Below, piece after piece: positions 39,601 to 55,911 of a stretch of 64,000 nt of DNA. The stretch comes from Chrysomallon squamiferum (taxonomy: Eukaryota; Mollusca; Gastropoda; Neomphalida; Peltospiridae). Under the pieces are notes generated by a model. The model searched no databases and was not told where the DNA came from. It saw nothing but the letters and a program-made list of their open reading frames with translations. The translations under genes were made by a program, and so were the position numbers. The DNA is taken from the NCBI GenBank assembly GCA_012295275.1, contig CM022678.1, positions 14,779,759-14,843,758 of the forward strand, written 5' to 3'. Position 1 is the stretch's first letter. Every line of letters starts with the position of its first letter.

Positions 39601-39859
39601 AAATTCAGTTGAGCACCAATGTAAGTGTTGTAAAGAGTTTGACTATCAACATTACTGCTTGTAATAATAAATTCCTAATTAATATTTTTATTCTAATAAA
39701 GAAACAACACTGATTCTTAGGTTACATTCTTTGGTCTTCTTTAATAAATGGCTGTTGAAGTATTATTTATTAATGTAACTTTTAAAACTTTTTCAGAGAG
39801 AAAGAGTAGAAAGTCTATTAGAAGATGCCAAGGGTCTCCTAACAAACAGAATACAGTGA
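36682..39859 (+). CDS. LKAAEAR1: LKAAEAR motif-containing protein 1 homologue
   Basis: Exons: 36682-36687 (start, weak donor GTTTGT), 37755-37874, 38093-38175, 38439-38510, 39041-39098, 39304-39426 and 39797-39859. The phases agree throughout, giving 174 residues ending NRIQ. The protein is basic and helical. KLIGQLKAAESRNRLRIMRL carries the family's signature (LKAAESR for LKAAEAR) and is followed by CQPIALKAVRLQALVPPYPE. The function of the family is poorly known; the human gene is reported mainly from testis. The two-codon first exon is the least certain part. The donor of the third exon overlaps CAG/TAA, so failure to splice would end the protein at once. An AATAAA lies at 40655-40660. The reading of 37755-39859 is firm. 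Confidence 0.85.
38911..39044 (+). repeat. 67-bp tandem duplication of an intron end, doubling the acceptor
   Basis: Two copies, offset by 67 bp, each contain GACTGATAAATAATGTAATA (the second GACTAAC...) and end ATTTCAGAGCTG. The first AG (38972-38973) would give a frame that stops within a few codons; the second (39039-39040) opens the real exon. Confidence 0.85.
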
Positions 39860-42275
39860 AGTTTTAAACTATTTTTTTAAAGAAGTGACTGGTTGGCAAG
39901 GAACAGTGTCCACGAAACAGGCACAAGCAAAGATTATTATTTTTTCATGGAACATTTTTAAAAGACCAAAAATTGCATTTAATCATGATTTATTTATTTG
40001 AGAAAAATAGTCTGAACATAAGCTAGTTACCATAAACATGATTTTTAATATTATTGAATTGCAATGTAGAAAATCTTTTCATCAATTCACATGATAATAA
40101 TGGCATTTCTTGAGCTGTCTCATGATAAACAAAATTGCGTTTATGTAATTATTTTAATTAGTCACTGTTTTAACAAGTTATCATCAATACATTTTAATAT
40201 ATGCAGTTGCAATGAAGAAAATAATTTCCTCAATTTACATAATATTAATATTTGCATTTGTTTGTCTGCCTCAGCTGAATTGTTAATTCACATTTCCTTT
40301 CCTTTCACCCTTTCCTGAATTATTCATAACCTCCTGGCACAATTTTATTATTTTTATTTCAATCATGATTTTTATTTTTGTTGTCACAGGCTGTCTTGTC
40401 ATTTCAATGTTATTTTGGTATATTTAGAAACAGCACAACCTTCAAAAGAATAATTTTAAAAAAGTAAAACTATTTTATATTTTAATTTTTTGATTAAAAT
40501 TGTACATAAAATATGGAAAGCATCAATTTGATCATTTACAGAAATTAGTAAAAAATGTATTATTTAATGGTAAAAATTTATTTAAAAGAATCTCTGTGAA
40601 ATTTATAATATAGATATTTATTTTTAATTTGTATGGCTTGTTTAGATTACTGCAAATAAATTATGCTGTGCAAAAACTGATGTTGTTCTGTTCTGTAATA
40701 CTAACCATTTTTGTAAGAATGAAATCTTTATGAAAAAACGCTGATTTAATTTAAATAGTTCTTTAAACAATAGGCAACATTTTATGAACAATATTTTGAT
40801 TATTGCTAAAGTGATATTTACGAACAATTCAGAATACCCTGAGACAGAATTGTCTTTACTTTTTATTTTGATTATTATTATTATTATTATTTTGTGAGAA
40901 CCGCCCCCAAAATCCTTAAGACAAAATTTTAAATAATTACATACATTATTGTCCAATAGATTTCTGATAACACTAATAATCTTTAACTAAACTACTTTCA
41001 ACAAAATGGGTTATATTTTGTCTTTTATTTTTATTTCCAATATACTTTTATTATATTTCTGCCATTTTTAATAAAGATGGATAAACAAGCTATCTCTTTC
41101 TATCAATATTTTACTGTGCTAATTCCAGTTATAAAATGGGAAGTAAGAATTATATTGTATTTTGTGTTTATATTTATGCATTTTATTTTGTCTTTTTATA
41201 GATTTGTTCTTAAAGTTATAACTAAAGGATTTTACATTGTTAAATGTGTTGACTGAATATCTGTTTTATTATAATACTGATAAAAATAACAAACCAAATT
41301 CTTCTGTTATTTGGTATTGTGGCAAGTACGGAGCATTCTTTTTTTTGGGGTGGGGGAGGTAGGTGGAGTTTAGTGAAAGTAGTTTCTTGGTGTTTTTCAA
41401 TATTCATCACTGTAAGGTTCAACTTGGAATTGAAAGTGGACATCAAATGTTTGATTTTTCAAACTCTTTATGATCAGATGCTTTTGTTAGTTACCAGATT
41501 TGTGCTTCTGGGACTTGCTATAAATAAAATCTGTATTTGTGAATACAGCAGGAGGTGTACTCTAAAAAAACAAAACAAACAAAATTTCATAAAATCTTTT
41601 AAATAAAGTTCATGCCTTTCACTGTTGAAATAGAATTTAAACAAGATGAAAGTTGAAGTTTGATAAAATTTAAGTGAAATTTAAAATTCAAAGTTACATT
41701 CTTTATTTTTATTGTAAAATATAACGTGGATACAGGCAACTAAATAACTTTGTTTTGCTTTATTAATGTCAAAAAAAAAAAAAAATCAGTACTCATAACA
41801 AGCTTTCAGTTAAGGTATTATAATTTTCATATTATTACAGGTATTTACAGATATCTACATTTATAATCACACCAATTTAATTTGTACCAAATTTGAAAAT
41901 TATAAAATAAATTGTTGACTGTATTATTTGATTATAAACATTTTAACCATAAATAAATAAACAAAACTAGGAATAAATAAATGTATGAAGACAACGTTGA
42001 TGTACATGTAATGAAAATTGAGAATTAAACTGAATTAATAAAGGAAATTAAAAAAAAACAAAAAAACATCCGGTTTTTTCGAAGGTTTTACATTTCTAAC
42101 TATTATGAATATATCCACAATAACAAGGCTTACCTCTGTCTCAAGGTGACTTCAGGACTTTATTTTCCTGAAAAGTAATTTTAATAACATTTTGTGAAAT
42201 AACTGAAATTCGAAGTTTAAAAACCCGATCAGAGGTTTCCGAGCGCTCACGGAACCTTCCGATCGAAATCCAAAG
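39860..42275. other. LKAAEAR1 3' region and intergenic stretch
   Basis: Probable 3'UTR to about 40.68 kb (AATAAA at 40655), then AT-rich sequence with no supported exon. A poly-A stretch lies at 41770-41783. Open frames here lack splice signals and family resemblance. Confidence 0.5.
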
Positions 42276-42300
42276 ATGGCAGCGTCGAATGCCGATCAGG
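42276..42300 (+). CDS. Possible 5' coding exon of an unidentified plus-strand gene
   Basis: In a CpG-richer patch the sequence CCAAAGATGGCAGCG gives a strong start context. The frame reads MAASNADQ and reaches a donor-like G/GTAATT after 42300 (phase 1). The preceding 60 bases (TTCCGAGCGCTCACGGAACC) look promoter-like. No downstream exon could be linked. It could be a short first exon or a false positive. Confidence 0.35.
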
Positions 42301-42898
42301 GTAATTTTGGGGAAATATAATCATATAATCAGTGCCTCGTATACATATCTATTATTGAGTAGAAGTTGCTACAAAGGTCGAACAAATTAATTTTTCACTC
42401 TTTTTCGTTAAAACAAAAAGCATGTCACGGTGACTGGTCTGAGTGGTATCAATACCTAAAATTTGGTAGCAGATTATAATAGCGTCACGTGACAAATATT
42501 AATTATCTGAGACGGCTTAAACTACTAAATAACTATTCAGTATCCACTTGAAAACAATAACACAAACAAGAATTCAATGGGATAAAATTGTGTTAATATA
42601 TATATATATATATATATATATTTGACATAAATTTAACCCTCACTATAGTTAAATCGTACGATTCGAACGTAACAATTTAAAAGCAAATAGAGTTGATCGA
42701 TAATATTAAACTAATTAAGCCCAGTTGGTTCCTTTATTTTTCTAACTAATCTTTTAATTATTAACATACGTTTTCTTAGTTTTTTAAGCGTAAGCACGTA
42801 CCACAGAATAACAATAAAAAATCCAACAGTAATAGATTTAGCAATCTTTAATCACTTAACATATGTACATACAAGAAGCATTAAAACATAATTACGAT

Positions 42899-43006
42899 TG
42901 CCTGAGTGGTCCTTTGTCTTGTGGAGACGGCCGTCAGACAACGTGTCTCAAGCAGGGCACCGATCAAACAGCTCTCGTTCAAAGTGCGTGCCGACTACTT
43001 GTATAA
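42899..43006 (+). pseudogene. Cysteine-rich fragment, weakly thrombospondin type 1-like
   Basis: One frame reads CLSGPLSCGDGRQTTCLKQG, then a further cysteine (QSAC) and TAA. The spacing C..G..SCGDGRQ..C resembles a TSP1 repeat, and the region is CpG-rich (CGCGCGGGCG follows). No acceptor precedes it in a usable phase and the usual tryptophans are missing, so it may be an exon relic or coincidence. Confidence 0.2.
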
Positions 43007-43660
43007 CCATCGCGCGGGCGTTCAGTAAACACCTCTGCCTTTCTGAATTTACTTTGCAACTTAATGCCCATTTTGAGTTTGTTAATCCCAGTGTTTCTTA
43101 GTTTATGAAATGACGGAACTTCCCCTAATTATGTAATTACAGTTTCTAAACAGCCCATGTACGACTGCTAACGCTCTGCTATTTAGTCTTTGTGTATTTA
43201 CCCAGATTTTCTGACATTAATTAGGTAAACATTTAAGAACTGTAAAATATAAAGTATAAATATGATTATACAAGATAGCTAAACAAATATTCCACAAAAA
43301 TAATAATATACTTAAGATAAAATGTAGCAGACATTCTGCTTTAAACAGGCAAATACAAATAAAGGTGTGTGCATATTATATAATTCACTACATAGAAAAA
43401 AAAAAAAAAGAGACACTAATGAGTTTCCGTCACATTCTAAAACGTACTATTATTTACGCAAACTGTGAGTTTCCTATTTTAATTTTAAGTTTTATGTTAA
43501 TAATATAATCTACAATAAAAATGTAATCTATATTCTGCACAAATAAGTTTGTATAAAATAATTTTATCATTTAATTAACAATAATTTGAAAAAGAATTTT
43601 ATTTTCTATCAGAATATTTTTTAAAAATACGAAATTTAATATACGCACAACAGTCATGAT
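43007..43660. other. AT-rich intergenic stretch
   Basis: No gene, element or notable repeat seen. Confidence 0.5.
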
Positions 43661-43671
43661 AGTAGCATAAT

Positions 43672-43790
43672 TTAGCCAATTCTCGGTCGTTTGCAATGTT
43701 CCGGGATCAGAACTAAACATATCAGGATAATCCAAAACATTATATCTTATTGTACTTTGATAAAATAATAAATTGTTAATTTTTTTTCTA
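43672..43790 (-). pseudogene. Broken paralogue of the PEBP first exon with its upstream sequence
   Basis: From the ATG at 43740 (minus) the frame reads MFWIILICLVLIPEHCKRPR and stops after about 22 codons with no donor. The PEBP gene starts MLWFMCLLLVAEA. The 45 bp before both ATGs are almost identical (TCTTATTGTACTTT, then ATAATAAATTGTTAAT). This is a duplicated promoter-plus-signal-peptide region. No PEBP core exons follow it, so it is probably a relic. A (CA)n tract at about 43962-44006 lies further upstream of it. Confidence 0.6.
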
Positions 43791-43958
43791 CGAACTTTTT
43801 AACATTCGCGCATGCACACTTGCACCTAGCCAAGAAATAAGATGGGTTTTGATAATGGGTTATGATTTTGGCCACGCTTTTGCAGTTTGTAATTTTTGTA
43901 TAAACATCAGTAGCGCGCTTTCGATTCGTATACTCATGCTTGAATCTTGTGTTATCAA

Positions 43959-44010
<52 letters not shown>

Positions 44011-44426
44011 TAATATATAGACAAGAAAAAAAAAAAAAAAGATAAAAAAAGCTCCGAAATGTTCTCCATGAGCAAACAAATGAAATTTCAAAAAATGTTC
44101 GGCCCCTCACACTTAAAATAAAACAACGTGAGGCTAATCAGAGCAGGAGTTGTCTTTATTTTATTGATATTTCTCAGAAGGAAAATAGAAAAATGGTTAA
44201 TCAAAAATTGTCTATGTTTGTTTTAGGATCATCCTTCCATGATCGTTTTTCACGTTCCAGCCAGTATCACCGTTTTCATGTCTATGACTAGTTAAATCTT
44301 AAGTAAGCTAAACAAAACATATACGAGACACACTAAGGGTGAACAACAAAAACATAGAGCTGATTTCAAACGCAAGAGATTTATATTTAGACAAAAATAA
44401 ACTGTATAGTTTTTAACTATCTCTTT

Positions 44427-47545
<3,119 letters not shown>

Positions 47546-47675
47546 TGTATCTTATTGTACTTTATAAAATAATAAATTGTTAATTTGCTGATGAATATTT
47601 AGAAAACAATATTTGTCTTGCTCTATGTTGTATCAATAAGATCTGCTAGTTTCTGCTATGTAGGTCATGGTTAGA

Positions 47676-47683
47676 TGACGTCA
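47676..47683. promoter_or_regulatory. CRE palindrome (TGACGTCA) upstream of PEBP
   Basis: A perfect CREB/ATF site, 131 bp upstream of the PEBP start codon. A TATAAAG lies on the minus strand near 47570, but it is unusually close to the ATG. This suggests cAMP-responsive control, by inference only. Confidence 0.5.
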
Positions 47684-47699
47684 TTTGAAATGTTTCGAC

Positions 47700-49900
47700 A
47701 GTAAAAACTATCAAGTACTCTTATGCTTTATTCTTGAAATGAGATGTTAGAAATAATAAATATAAATGTATAAAATATGTATGTAAAACGAGAAAAAAGC
47801 AACAACAAGAACCTAACAAATTTCTCAATGGGTATAAAATTTAAGTAGCACCGGTATTTTTGACGCCACTTTTTCCTCTCACTACGTGATAATTACAGAA
47901 TGTCCGGTTTAACGGAAGTAAATGAGCTCATTAATAATATTAAATATTTTATTTTCATTTATTTATTATTATAAATTTTTTTTTTTACTTTACCGTTTAC
48001 GTTACTGTTATTTAATGCAATGCCGATCAGGATCATACTGGACTGCTGATCATTCTTGTAATGTGACTGAAAACAAGAAACGGGCAACTGGCTCAAAGAA
48101 GGTGTATGAAGTTATATAGTTTCCCGAATAAAAGCTGTGTATACAGTCAGCTAAATATTACAATTTCTCTGGAGTCACATATTCAGATGCACATACTGCT
48201 TTCAGACTATTAACCTGGTCAGTTTGTCCTAAAATTTACCGAAACATTACTGTTTAGTATATATAAATTTTCAGATTTTTTCATAACACTAATATTCTAT
48301 TCTTTCTCTCAAACGTTTCAAAGAATTTAAAAAGGCATCTGTCAACGATCGACAACTACACTACATCTGAGATGTTATTATAAAAACTGTGTTTACTTGT
48401 ATTTAATTAATTAAATTATATTACTTGTTTAACTTAAATATAATAAGTCTGCACCTACAAAAAGTAGCAGTCAAGTGATCTAATGCACGACATGTCAGCG
48501 ATAATAGAAAAACAGTGGGAACTGTTTATTTGTATTTAGGGACACGACCGCAATCTTCTTTCTTTGGCCGGACAGTTATCCAGCAGATAACAATCAATAA
48601 GAAAACTGATACATATATAAATGGTGTCCTCCCATAACGCAGACACGTTAAAACAATACGGTTGAGCGCATTACTAATGACTTGCTGTTTACCTTGAATA
48701 ATTCAGGTATTAATAATAGAATAATCTGACGCGAACTAAATACAGAACATAGAACAAAATTACATAAAATTAGCTTTATTTATAGATTTATTTATGGCTT
48801 TATTAACTGCATTTACCCGACTATAATTAGGCTCTCGCTGTTGTTGTATGACATCAGTAGATATAAGAAAACACTGTAACTAGGTGCAATATAAAACAAC
48901 ACTGTGGTAAAGTCAGTGAGCTAACTGATTAACACAGCTGTTTCAATGTAGAGGTAGCTTGCTGAACAGACTGGAACAGTACCACTAATGTATAAGGGGT
49001 GTAAAGGGTACATTATAAAACCCAATAAAGAGTGATCAATTATACGCTTTCCGAACAAGACACTCACATTATATCACATATCACTGAGTTGTTTTTACAA
49101 AAACTGTATTTATATGTAATAATGTATTTGCTTGTTTGTTTGTTTATTTGTTTGTTTATTTGTTTGTTATTTGTTTGTTTATTTATTTTTTAGTTTAATT
49201 GTTTAACTTGAACATACTAATTTTGCCACTGAGACTGTACAGGTTTTTAATCAGTGTTTGTTTATGCTTGAGAATTTTATTAGATTTCTTTGTTAACTGA
49301 AATATAATAAATCTGTCACTGCAGTAAGTACATGTCACGAGATTGGGAAACGACCTCAGTATTCAGTCTTTGATTATGTACAGATAAAAGCAAGCAAATA
49401 ATAGTACCGATATGGCCGTAACACTCATGCTTCACAAAGGATTTTTCTTAATTATATATTTTTGTTTAGCCCCGCTGCTCTCATGACTACAGTTACCACG
49501 TATACAATCAATGATCAATAGCCTTTCTAAACAATAGCCTTTCAGAATATATTACAGTTATTTGAAGAAAAAAATCTGGAAAATCTGTTCTAGTAATTTG
49601 GATAGTGTGTTTCTCAAATCAGTTTTGTAACTAACAACCAAAAAAGAAAAATTAATCTTGTGAAATAGTTTGTGATTTATATGGGTCGCAGTATGGAATT
49701 ATTACCAATTTCTTCTTCAGTTTCTGTTTCACCAAGAAGTTCATACAACAGTTTTAGACAGAAAATAGAGAAGATCAAAGAGAGAGAAAAAAAAAAACCA
49801 CAAAGGAAAAAGAAAAAAGAGTTAACAAATACAGCAATGAATAAACCTGTTAAGAAAACATGGAATATGGAATTATTACTAATTTCTTCGTCAGTTTCAG
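47700..49900 (+). other. Region between PEBP and unit A with two weak exon candidates
   Basis: 47900-47917 reads ATGTCCGGTTTAACGGAA (MSGLTE) before a donor-like GTAAAT, in a fair start context. 47990-48119 is an open frame containing YWTADHSCNVTENKK and ending KKVYEVI with TAG, after a possible acceptor (GCCGATCAG). Neither can be linked to a gene. From about 49.3 kb the sequence is a diverged copy of the unit B/C repeat, with a broken copy of the basic exon at 49740-49790. (TTTG)n lies at 49130-49180. Confidence 0.35.
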
Positions 49901-50540
49901 CTTCGCAAGAAGTTCATAAAAATGCTTAGACAGAAAATAGAGGAGATCTACCAGGAACTGGAATTTGGATCGATTGGAGGTTCATTGTTTGAAATAAGCA
50001 CACACCAGGTTGTGTTAAAAAGATATTTTTAATCGTAGAAAAAACAAATTATATAACAATAAAACAACAAGCATGATGTCATCATAAAAGTGGTCGTATT
50101 CACCAGTTGGAAGCCATTAGCAATTGTGAACTTCTTCGCTGGAAGCGGACTCGTGCATCAAAAATTGAGAAATTTGTCCGTGTTTTCCACTTCCGTTTCT
50201 GTGTTTCTCAGTTTAAAGAATAGCGGATCTGCTATTTTTATCCTCATTGAATTATAATTAAAAAAATTTTCATTTGTTGTTGACCTTTACATTGTGGTTT
50301 CAGTTGGTATGTTTGAATTTCAGATGCATTTTCAAAGTACATATATCATAGTATTGTACCTTACTGTGGTTAAAAAACAACTAATATAATACTTCTATTG
50401 TTTTAGCACTCGATTTGATGTTTTTTTAATTTTTTAATTTCAGACAATAGACGTCTTCGCAATTTTCGATACTACCACAATTTGCAGGTATAGTTTTCCG
50501 CAGATTTCAAAAGTGATAATAACAAAAAGTAAAACTGTTA

Positions 50541-50593
<53 letters not shown>

Positions 50594-51124
50594 TTAAAAA
50601 TAAAATTAAAAAATGACTTTAAAGGAATAACTTTTATTACTCATGATACGAACATTTTTCTTTCAAATATTTGTCCTTGGAATTATTCGTTTTTATTATA
50701 ATAACTCGTAATGGCATAAATTATGTCACAGGTAAAAAACATTAAGAAATAAAAATCGATTTAAGTCAACCCAAGAAAGGTTCACATTTTATTATTGTTA
50801 TGTTTATTTTATTATATTATTTTTATTTTTATAATTCTCGACAATTTTCACATTTTATTTAGTTTTTAATTTTCGTTATTGCTTTAACATTGTTATATAA
50901 CAATAATAATAAAACATTTCGAAAGCTAATTTTTTAATGATTTCGAATTATATAACAGAGGAATATAGCAGAATCTGAATATGGAATTTCAGGAAAATGG
51001 TTAAATATATAATTAAGTATGAGAAATAAAAGTGTAAACATTATATTGAATTATTATTATTATTTATTTATTTATTTATTTATTTATTATTATATATATA
51101 TATATATATTTATTTATTTATTAT

Positions 51125-51199
<75 letters not shown>

Positions 51200-51911
51200 T
51201 ATCCTTATAATAAAAATAAACCATCTTGGATTACACATCATTGATGTTGAAGTAGTATTAGTAGTACCAGCTAAATGAACAAAATTATCATGTTTCCGCA
51301 GGTGTCAAATCACTTACAAACTTCAACCAATCAAAGCGCGCTATTTCCGTAAACCGATAATGTTTTATTATCGGCCGCCGTATTGTCCCACCCACAAGCG
51401 CTGTTTAGTTCAGTTGTTCAGCAAGCGTTAACACCTCCTTTGTTAGAAGGCATTCATTGTTCATACGCATGTGTTTAGGGGCGGGGGCAAATCGGACGTA
51501 CGGTACGAAAGTGGACAGCATTGGAATGGAATGGAAAAAAAATGAACGTGCTAATCAGAGCAAGCTGTTGTGAAGCACGTCTGCGACGGGCACGCTTTCT
51601 GACAGGTCAGCGGGCGTGTCCGTCGCATATGGACAGCATTTGAAATTTATCCCATTTATACCTCTCATGGTTGGAACTGGTTGCACTGGTTGGAACATTG
51701 CTTACGGCTGTTAGGGACTCTCGCTATCATTATATCTTCTTTATATATATGTAAATCGCGAGATTCCGATCTGAAGATTTTCTACATGCACAAAAGCAAG
51801 ACAACAATATCAATTTATTTTTTTAGGGGAATTTCTTATGAAGACATAATTGAAAATCCGAAAACGAAAAATCCGAAATGCAATAAACCATTTGACTCGT
51901 ACACGCTATAA
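49901..51911 (+). CDS. Unit A: 3' exons of a putative small protein with YxxL and ISYEDI motifs
   Basis: Three exons chain in phase: 49901-50008 (acceptor TCAGTTTCAG; begins LRKKFIKMLRQKIEEIYQEL; donor CAG/GTTGTG), 50444-50487 (acceptor AATTTCAG; TIDVFAIFDTTTIC; donor CAG/GTATAG) and 51827-51911 (acceptor TTTTTTAG; GISYEDIIENPKTK, ending DSYTL with TAA). AATAAA follows the stop by 38 nt (51949-51954). ISYEDI matches the ITIM consensus [IVLS]xYxx[ILV] and EIYQEL is a YxxL site. The exons are positional homologues of those of units B and C but use a different frame in the first two. No signal peptide, ectodomain or upstream exon was identified, so the gene may be incomplete or decayed. Confidence 0.42.
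51320..51640. promoter_or_regulatory. GC/CpG-richer promoter-like island
   Basis: An island in AT-rich surroundings with AACCAATCAAAGCGCGC (CCAAT box), a palindrome CCGATAATGTTTTATTATCGG spread over 21 bases near 51353-51373, and GGGGCGGGGGC (GC box) near 51479. It lies between exons of unit A, so it may drive an alternative transcript starting near 51.68 kb, where a hydrophobic N-terminus (LLGTLAIIISSLYIC) is open. Confidence 0.35.
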
Positions 51912-52864
51912 CGGCTGCCGTATTATATTCAAGTTTAACACGAAAGAAAATAAAACGGTATAGCTTGAATGACCCTGTCGTATTAAATAAACAATGAGTA
52001 AAACCTAAAGTTAAACAATTGTAATAAAACACTCAAATAAAATAAAATAAAATAATATAATATAAAATATTCTTCCTATTGCTACTATTACTACTATTTC
52101 CTACATTACTACTACCATCATTTGAACTATACTTTACTACCATTTCCATTGCTAAGTCCGCTATGACTACTACTAAAAAATGACACTGACCAATATAAGG
52201 GAGACAATAAGTGGTAATAAGATATAACATGATATAACAATATTTAACTAGTTTGCCTTTTTAGATGATTTTATTATCTATTAAATATTAGTTTCCTTTC
52301 ATTGGGCAGATGGATTTTTCTAAGTACTTGTGACCTTAATAATATAAAGAACAGTAATATATGAAGCTTTATACTTGAGGTAATCGTATTAACGTAATAT
52401 AGTATAAATAAAATGGAATTAATCGTTTTTATTATATTATAATTTTTAACATTTGTTTATTTATTTTATTTTCAAACTTTATATATTTTGTCGCGAAGAA
52501 AGTAAGTTTATATTTTAAAAACATAGTAGCAGATATATTAAGAGAAAATTACATCCTGACATAAAAACATATAAATCAAAATAAATTCGAATTAATACAT
52601 TTATTTATTTATTTTTGAAACTTTACATATTTTTTGATTCTTACTATTTCTACAGTAACAATGATTACCACTACTACTCTTTCTATTACAGTTTCCTACT
52701 GCTACTTCTGTGTGTGTAAAACAGATAATAGAGTTTTGACAACAGAAAAATAATGAAGTGATGTGTACATCAATTGTTTAAGTAAATAAACAGATTGCTT
52801 ACATCACAAGAGACCCGTACCATACCCTAGCTCTCTGCCATTAATTCTTTCACTGTCACATTAA

Positions 52865-52903
52865 TTAATTAATTAATTAATATATTATTATTATTATCAT
52901 CAT

Positions 52904-52952
<49 letters not shown>

Positions 52953-53066
52953 TGTATTTACTTCGATGTTAATGGTTATAATAGCAAATAACTAATAATG
53001 AAAATAGAAAATGACAAGATAGATATTAATTAATTAATATATTATTATTATTATTATTATTATTAT

Positions 53067-53098
<32 letters not shown>

Positions 53099-53101
53099 TA
53101 G
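52865..53101. repeat. Two successive (TTAA)n/(ATT)n/(TAG)n blocks
   Basis: TTAATTAATT leads into (TTA)n and (TAG)n at 52861-52953, and the same order repeats at 53025-53100. Each is followed by TTGTATTTACTTCGATGTTA. Copy C has only one such block (59983-60040). Confidence 0.85.
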
Positions 53102-53445
53102 TAGTTGTATTTACTTCGATGTTAATAGTTATAACAGCAAATAACTAATAAAGAAAATAGAAAATGACAAGATAGACTTACTTTAAATGAATAACTTTTA
53201 CTACTCATGACATAAACATTTTTCTTTGTCCTTTAATTTAAAATCGAATAATTTGTATTTATTATATTATAATTTTTAAACTTTGTTTATTTACTTTTCA
53301 AACTTTATATATTTTTTATTTACATCCTGACAGAAAGTATATATAAAAATGTAAATACATTTTAATTAACACATTTGTTTATTTATTTTTGAAACTAGAT
53401 TTTTCTAAGTACTAGCGAGCATAATAATATAAAGAACAGTAAAAT

Positions 53446-55223
53446 ATGAAATTTGTAGTTGTTGTAATGGCGATAATATCAGTAATATGCAGCAGAAGTA
53501 GTTGTAAAGAACATGTTTATATAATTTTCATAAAGTAATCAAGAGATAAAAGTACTAATGTGAACTCAAAATGAAAATAGAAGTTAATATGTCATCGAAA
53601 ACCTAATTATATATAATAGAAATAATAATCAAATACTCAGTGCATACGTGGATTAACCATTAAGTGAAATAAACAGATTGCTTAGGTACCAAGAGAGTAG
53701 GGAATGATGTGTTCCCCCACCCTACCCTAGCTATATGGTATTAATTCTTTCGCTGTGACATTATTAATTGATTAATTATTTCATTTCATTATTATTATTT
53801 TTATATCTATAATGTTTTTCCATGATTTTAATAATAATAACTAATTCCTAAAGAAAATAGAATATAAAATTAAAAGATTGACTTACCTTAAATGAATCAC
53901 TTTTCTTTTAACTAAGAAAACATTTATTTTCTAACTATCAGGTATAAACATTTTCTTTCAAATATTTTGTTTCAAATTAAAATAGAATTATTCCATCTTT
54001 TATTGTAGAAAGAACTCCTCACGAGCTTTTTAAACTGACAAACATGCTGGCTTTTGCAGTTTCCATTTTTGGAATTTCTACACTTCGTGAAGAAAGTAAA
54101 TTTATATTTTGAAAAATGCTAACAGATACATTCAGGAAAAATTGTATCTGGACGGAAAATATATATAAGTAAAATAAATTCTAATTAGTACCTTTGTTTA
54201 TTTATTCATTTTTGAAATTTTATAGATCTTTTATTGGCTTACTATTTCTAGAACTACTACTATGTCTATTACTTCTTCCTACTCCTATTGCTGCAATCTC
54301 TTCAGCTTAGCTATTCTTTCTACTGTTAAGTCGACTCTGACCACTACTAGAAAATCACACTAATTTAGGGAGAAAATAAGTAGAAGCTGCTCTTATAGGA
54401 TATAACACTATTTAACTAGTTGGCCTTTTTATATAATTAAATAAGAAAAATAAATAAATGAAATTAAATGAATTTCTTTTCTTACTCTCAGAAAATTTAT
54501 TTTATAAATATCAGGTTTGAAACTCATGATACGAACATTTTTCTTTCAAAGATTTGTGTTTTAATTAAAATGGAATTATTCGTTTTCTATTGTAGAAGGC
54601 TGCTCTAGTGAGCCTTTCATTCTGATAATGATGCTTGTTGTTGCAGTTTCTATTTTTGGAATTCTTACAGTTCACGAAGAAAGTAAGTTTACATTTTGAA
54701 AACAATCACAGGTATATTAAGGGGAAAATTATATCTAGACGGAAAATATATATAAATAAAAAATAAATTCTAATAGTACCTTTGTTTATTTATTTATTAT
54801 TGAAACTTAATACATTTTGTTTATTGGCTTATTATTTTTAGAACAACAAAATCTACTACTACTGTATCTACTACTTCAATCTGTTCAATTAAGTTACTTC
54901 GTCTTAGCTACTCTTTCTACTGTTAAGTCCACTATGACCACTACTAGAAAATGACACTGCCCAATATATGGGAGGACAGAAGTAGTAGCAGCTCTTATAG
55001 GATATAACAATAATTAACTGGAAGGCCTTTATAGATGATTTGATTGTCTGAGCCACTGAACACTATATTCCTAAGAAACTAAGAAACAAAGTAGCTAAGA
55101 AAAATTAATACGTTTGGGTCGGAATATCGAATTATTACCAACTTTTTCTTCTGTTTCAGCTTGTCAAAACATGAAGTTCACATTACAGTCTTAGAGAGAA
55201 AATGGAGGAGAACTACCAGTAAG

Positions 55224-55256
<33 letters not shown>

Positions 55257-55820
55257 GGAATTGTTTATTTGTATTTAGGGAAAAATACCTCATTATTTAC
55301 TAGGTGGATCAGAATTATTGACCATATCAACTAGAAAACTGGAACAAGACATTTCAGAATACATTACAGTGATCTGAAGAAACAAATTTGAAAATTTCAT
55401 ATGTTATAATATTGTGCTAGTATTCTACATAGTTTTTCTCTAATCACGTGTAGTAACTAACAAATAGAAATTAATGCATATCTTGTCAAGTAATGTGTGA
55501 TTTGAATGAGTCCCAATATGGAATTATCACCAAGTTCTTCTTCAGTTTCTGTTTCGCTAGAATGGATAAATTTCTAGAATGGAAACATTTTCGAACAGAT
55601 CTGTTTATAATATTATTTAAGTTTTAAAACTATATTCTCTGGCAGCAGATGAACGATTTCACAAAAGGATGTCATTATTTTCAAAGTGATTGAGCTTCAG
55701 TGTAAACTTCACTGGATGTAAACAGGACACTGAAAACTACAAGGTATGATGTTTCTTTACTATTGATCTGCACACCATAATGACCCTGCTAACAGCGTCA
55801 AGAAATGAAAATAAAATACA

Positions 55821-55911
<91 letters not shown>

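Noticed and set aside
40642-40956. Open frame on the minus strand downstream of LKAAEAR1
   Set aside because: Lies in or near the LKAAEAR1 3'UTR and includes an (AAT)n tract; no protein resemblance.
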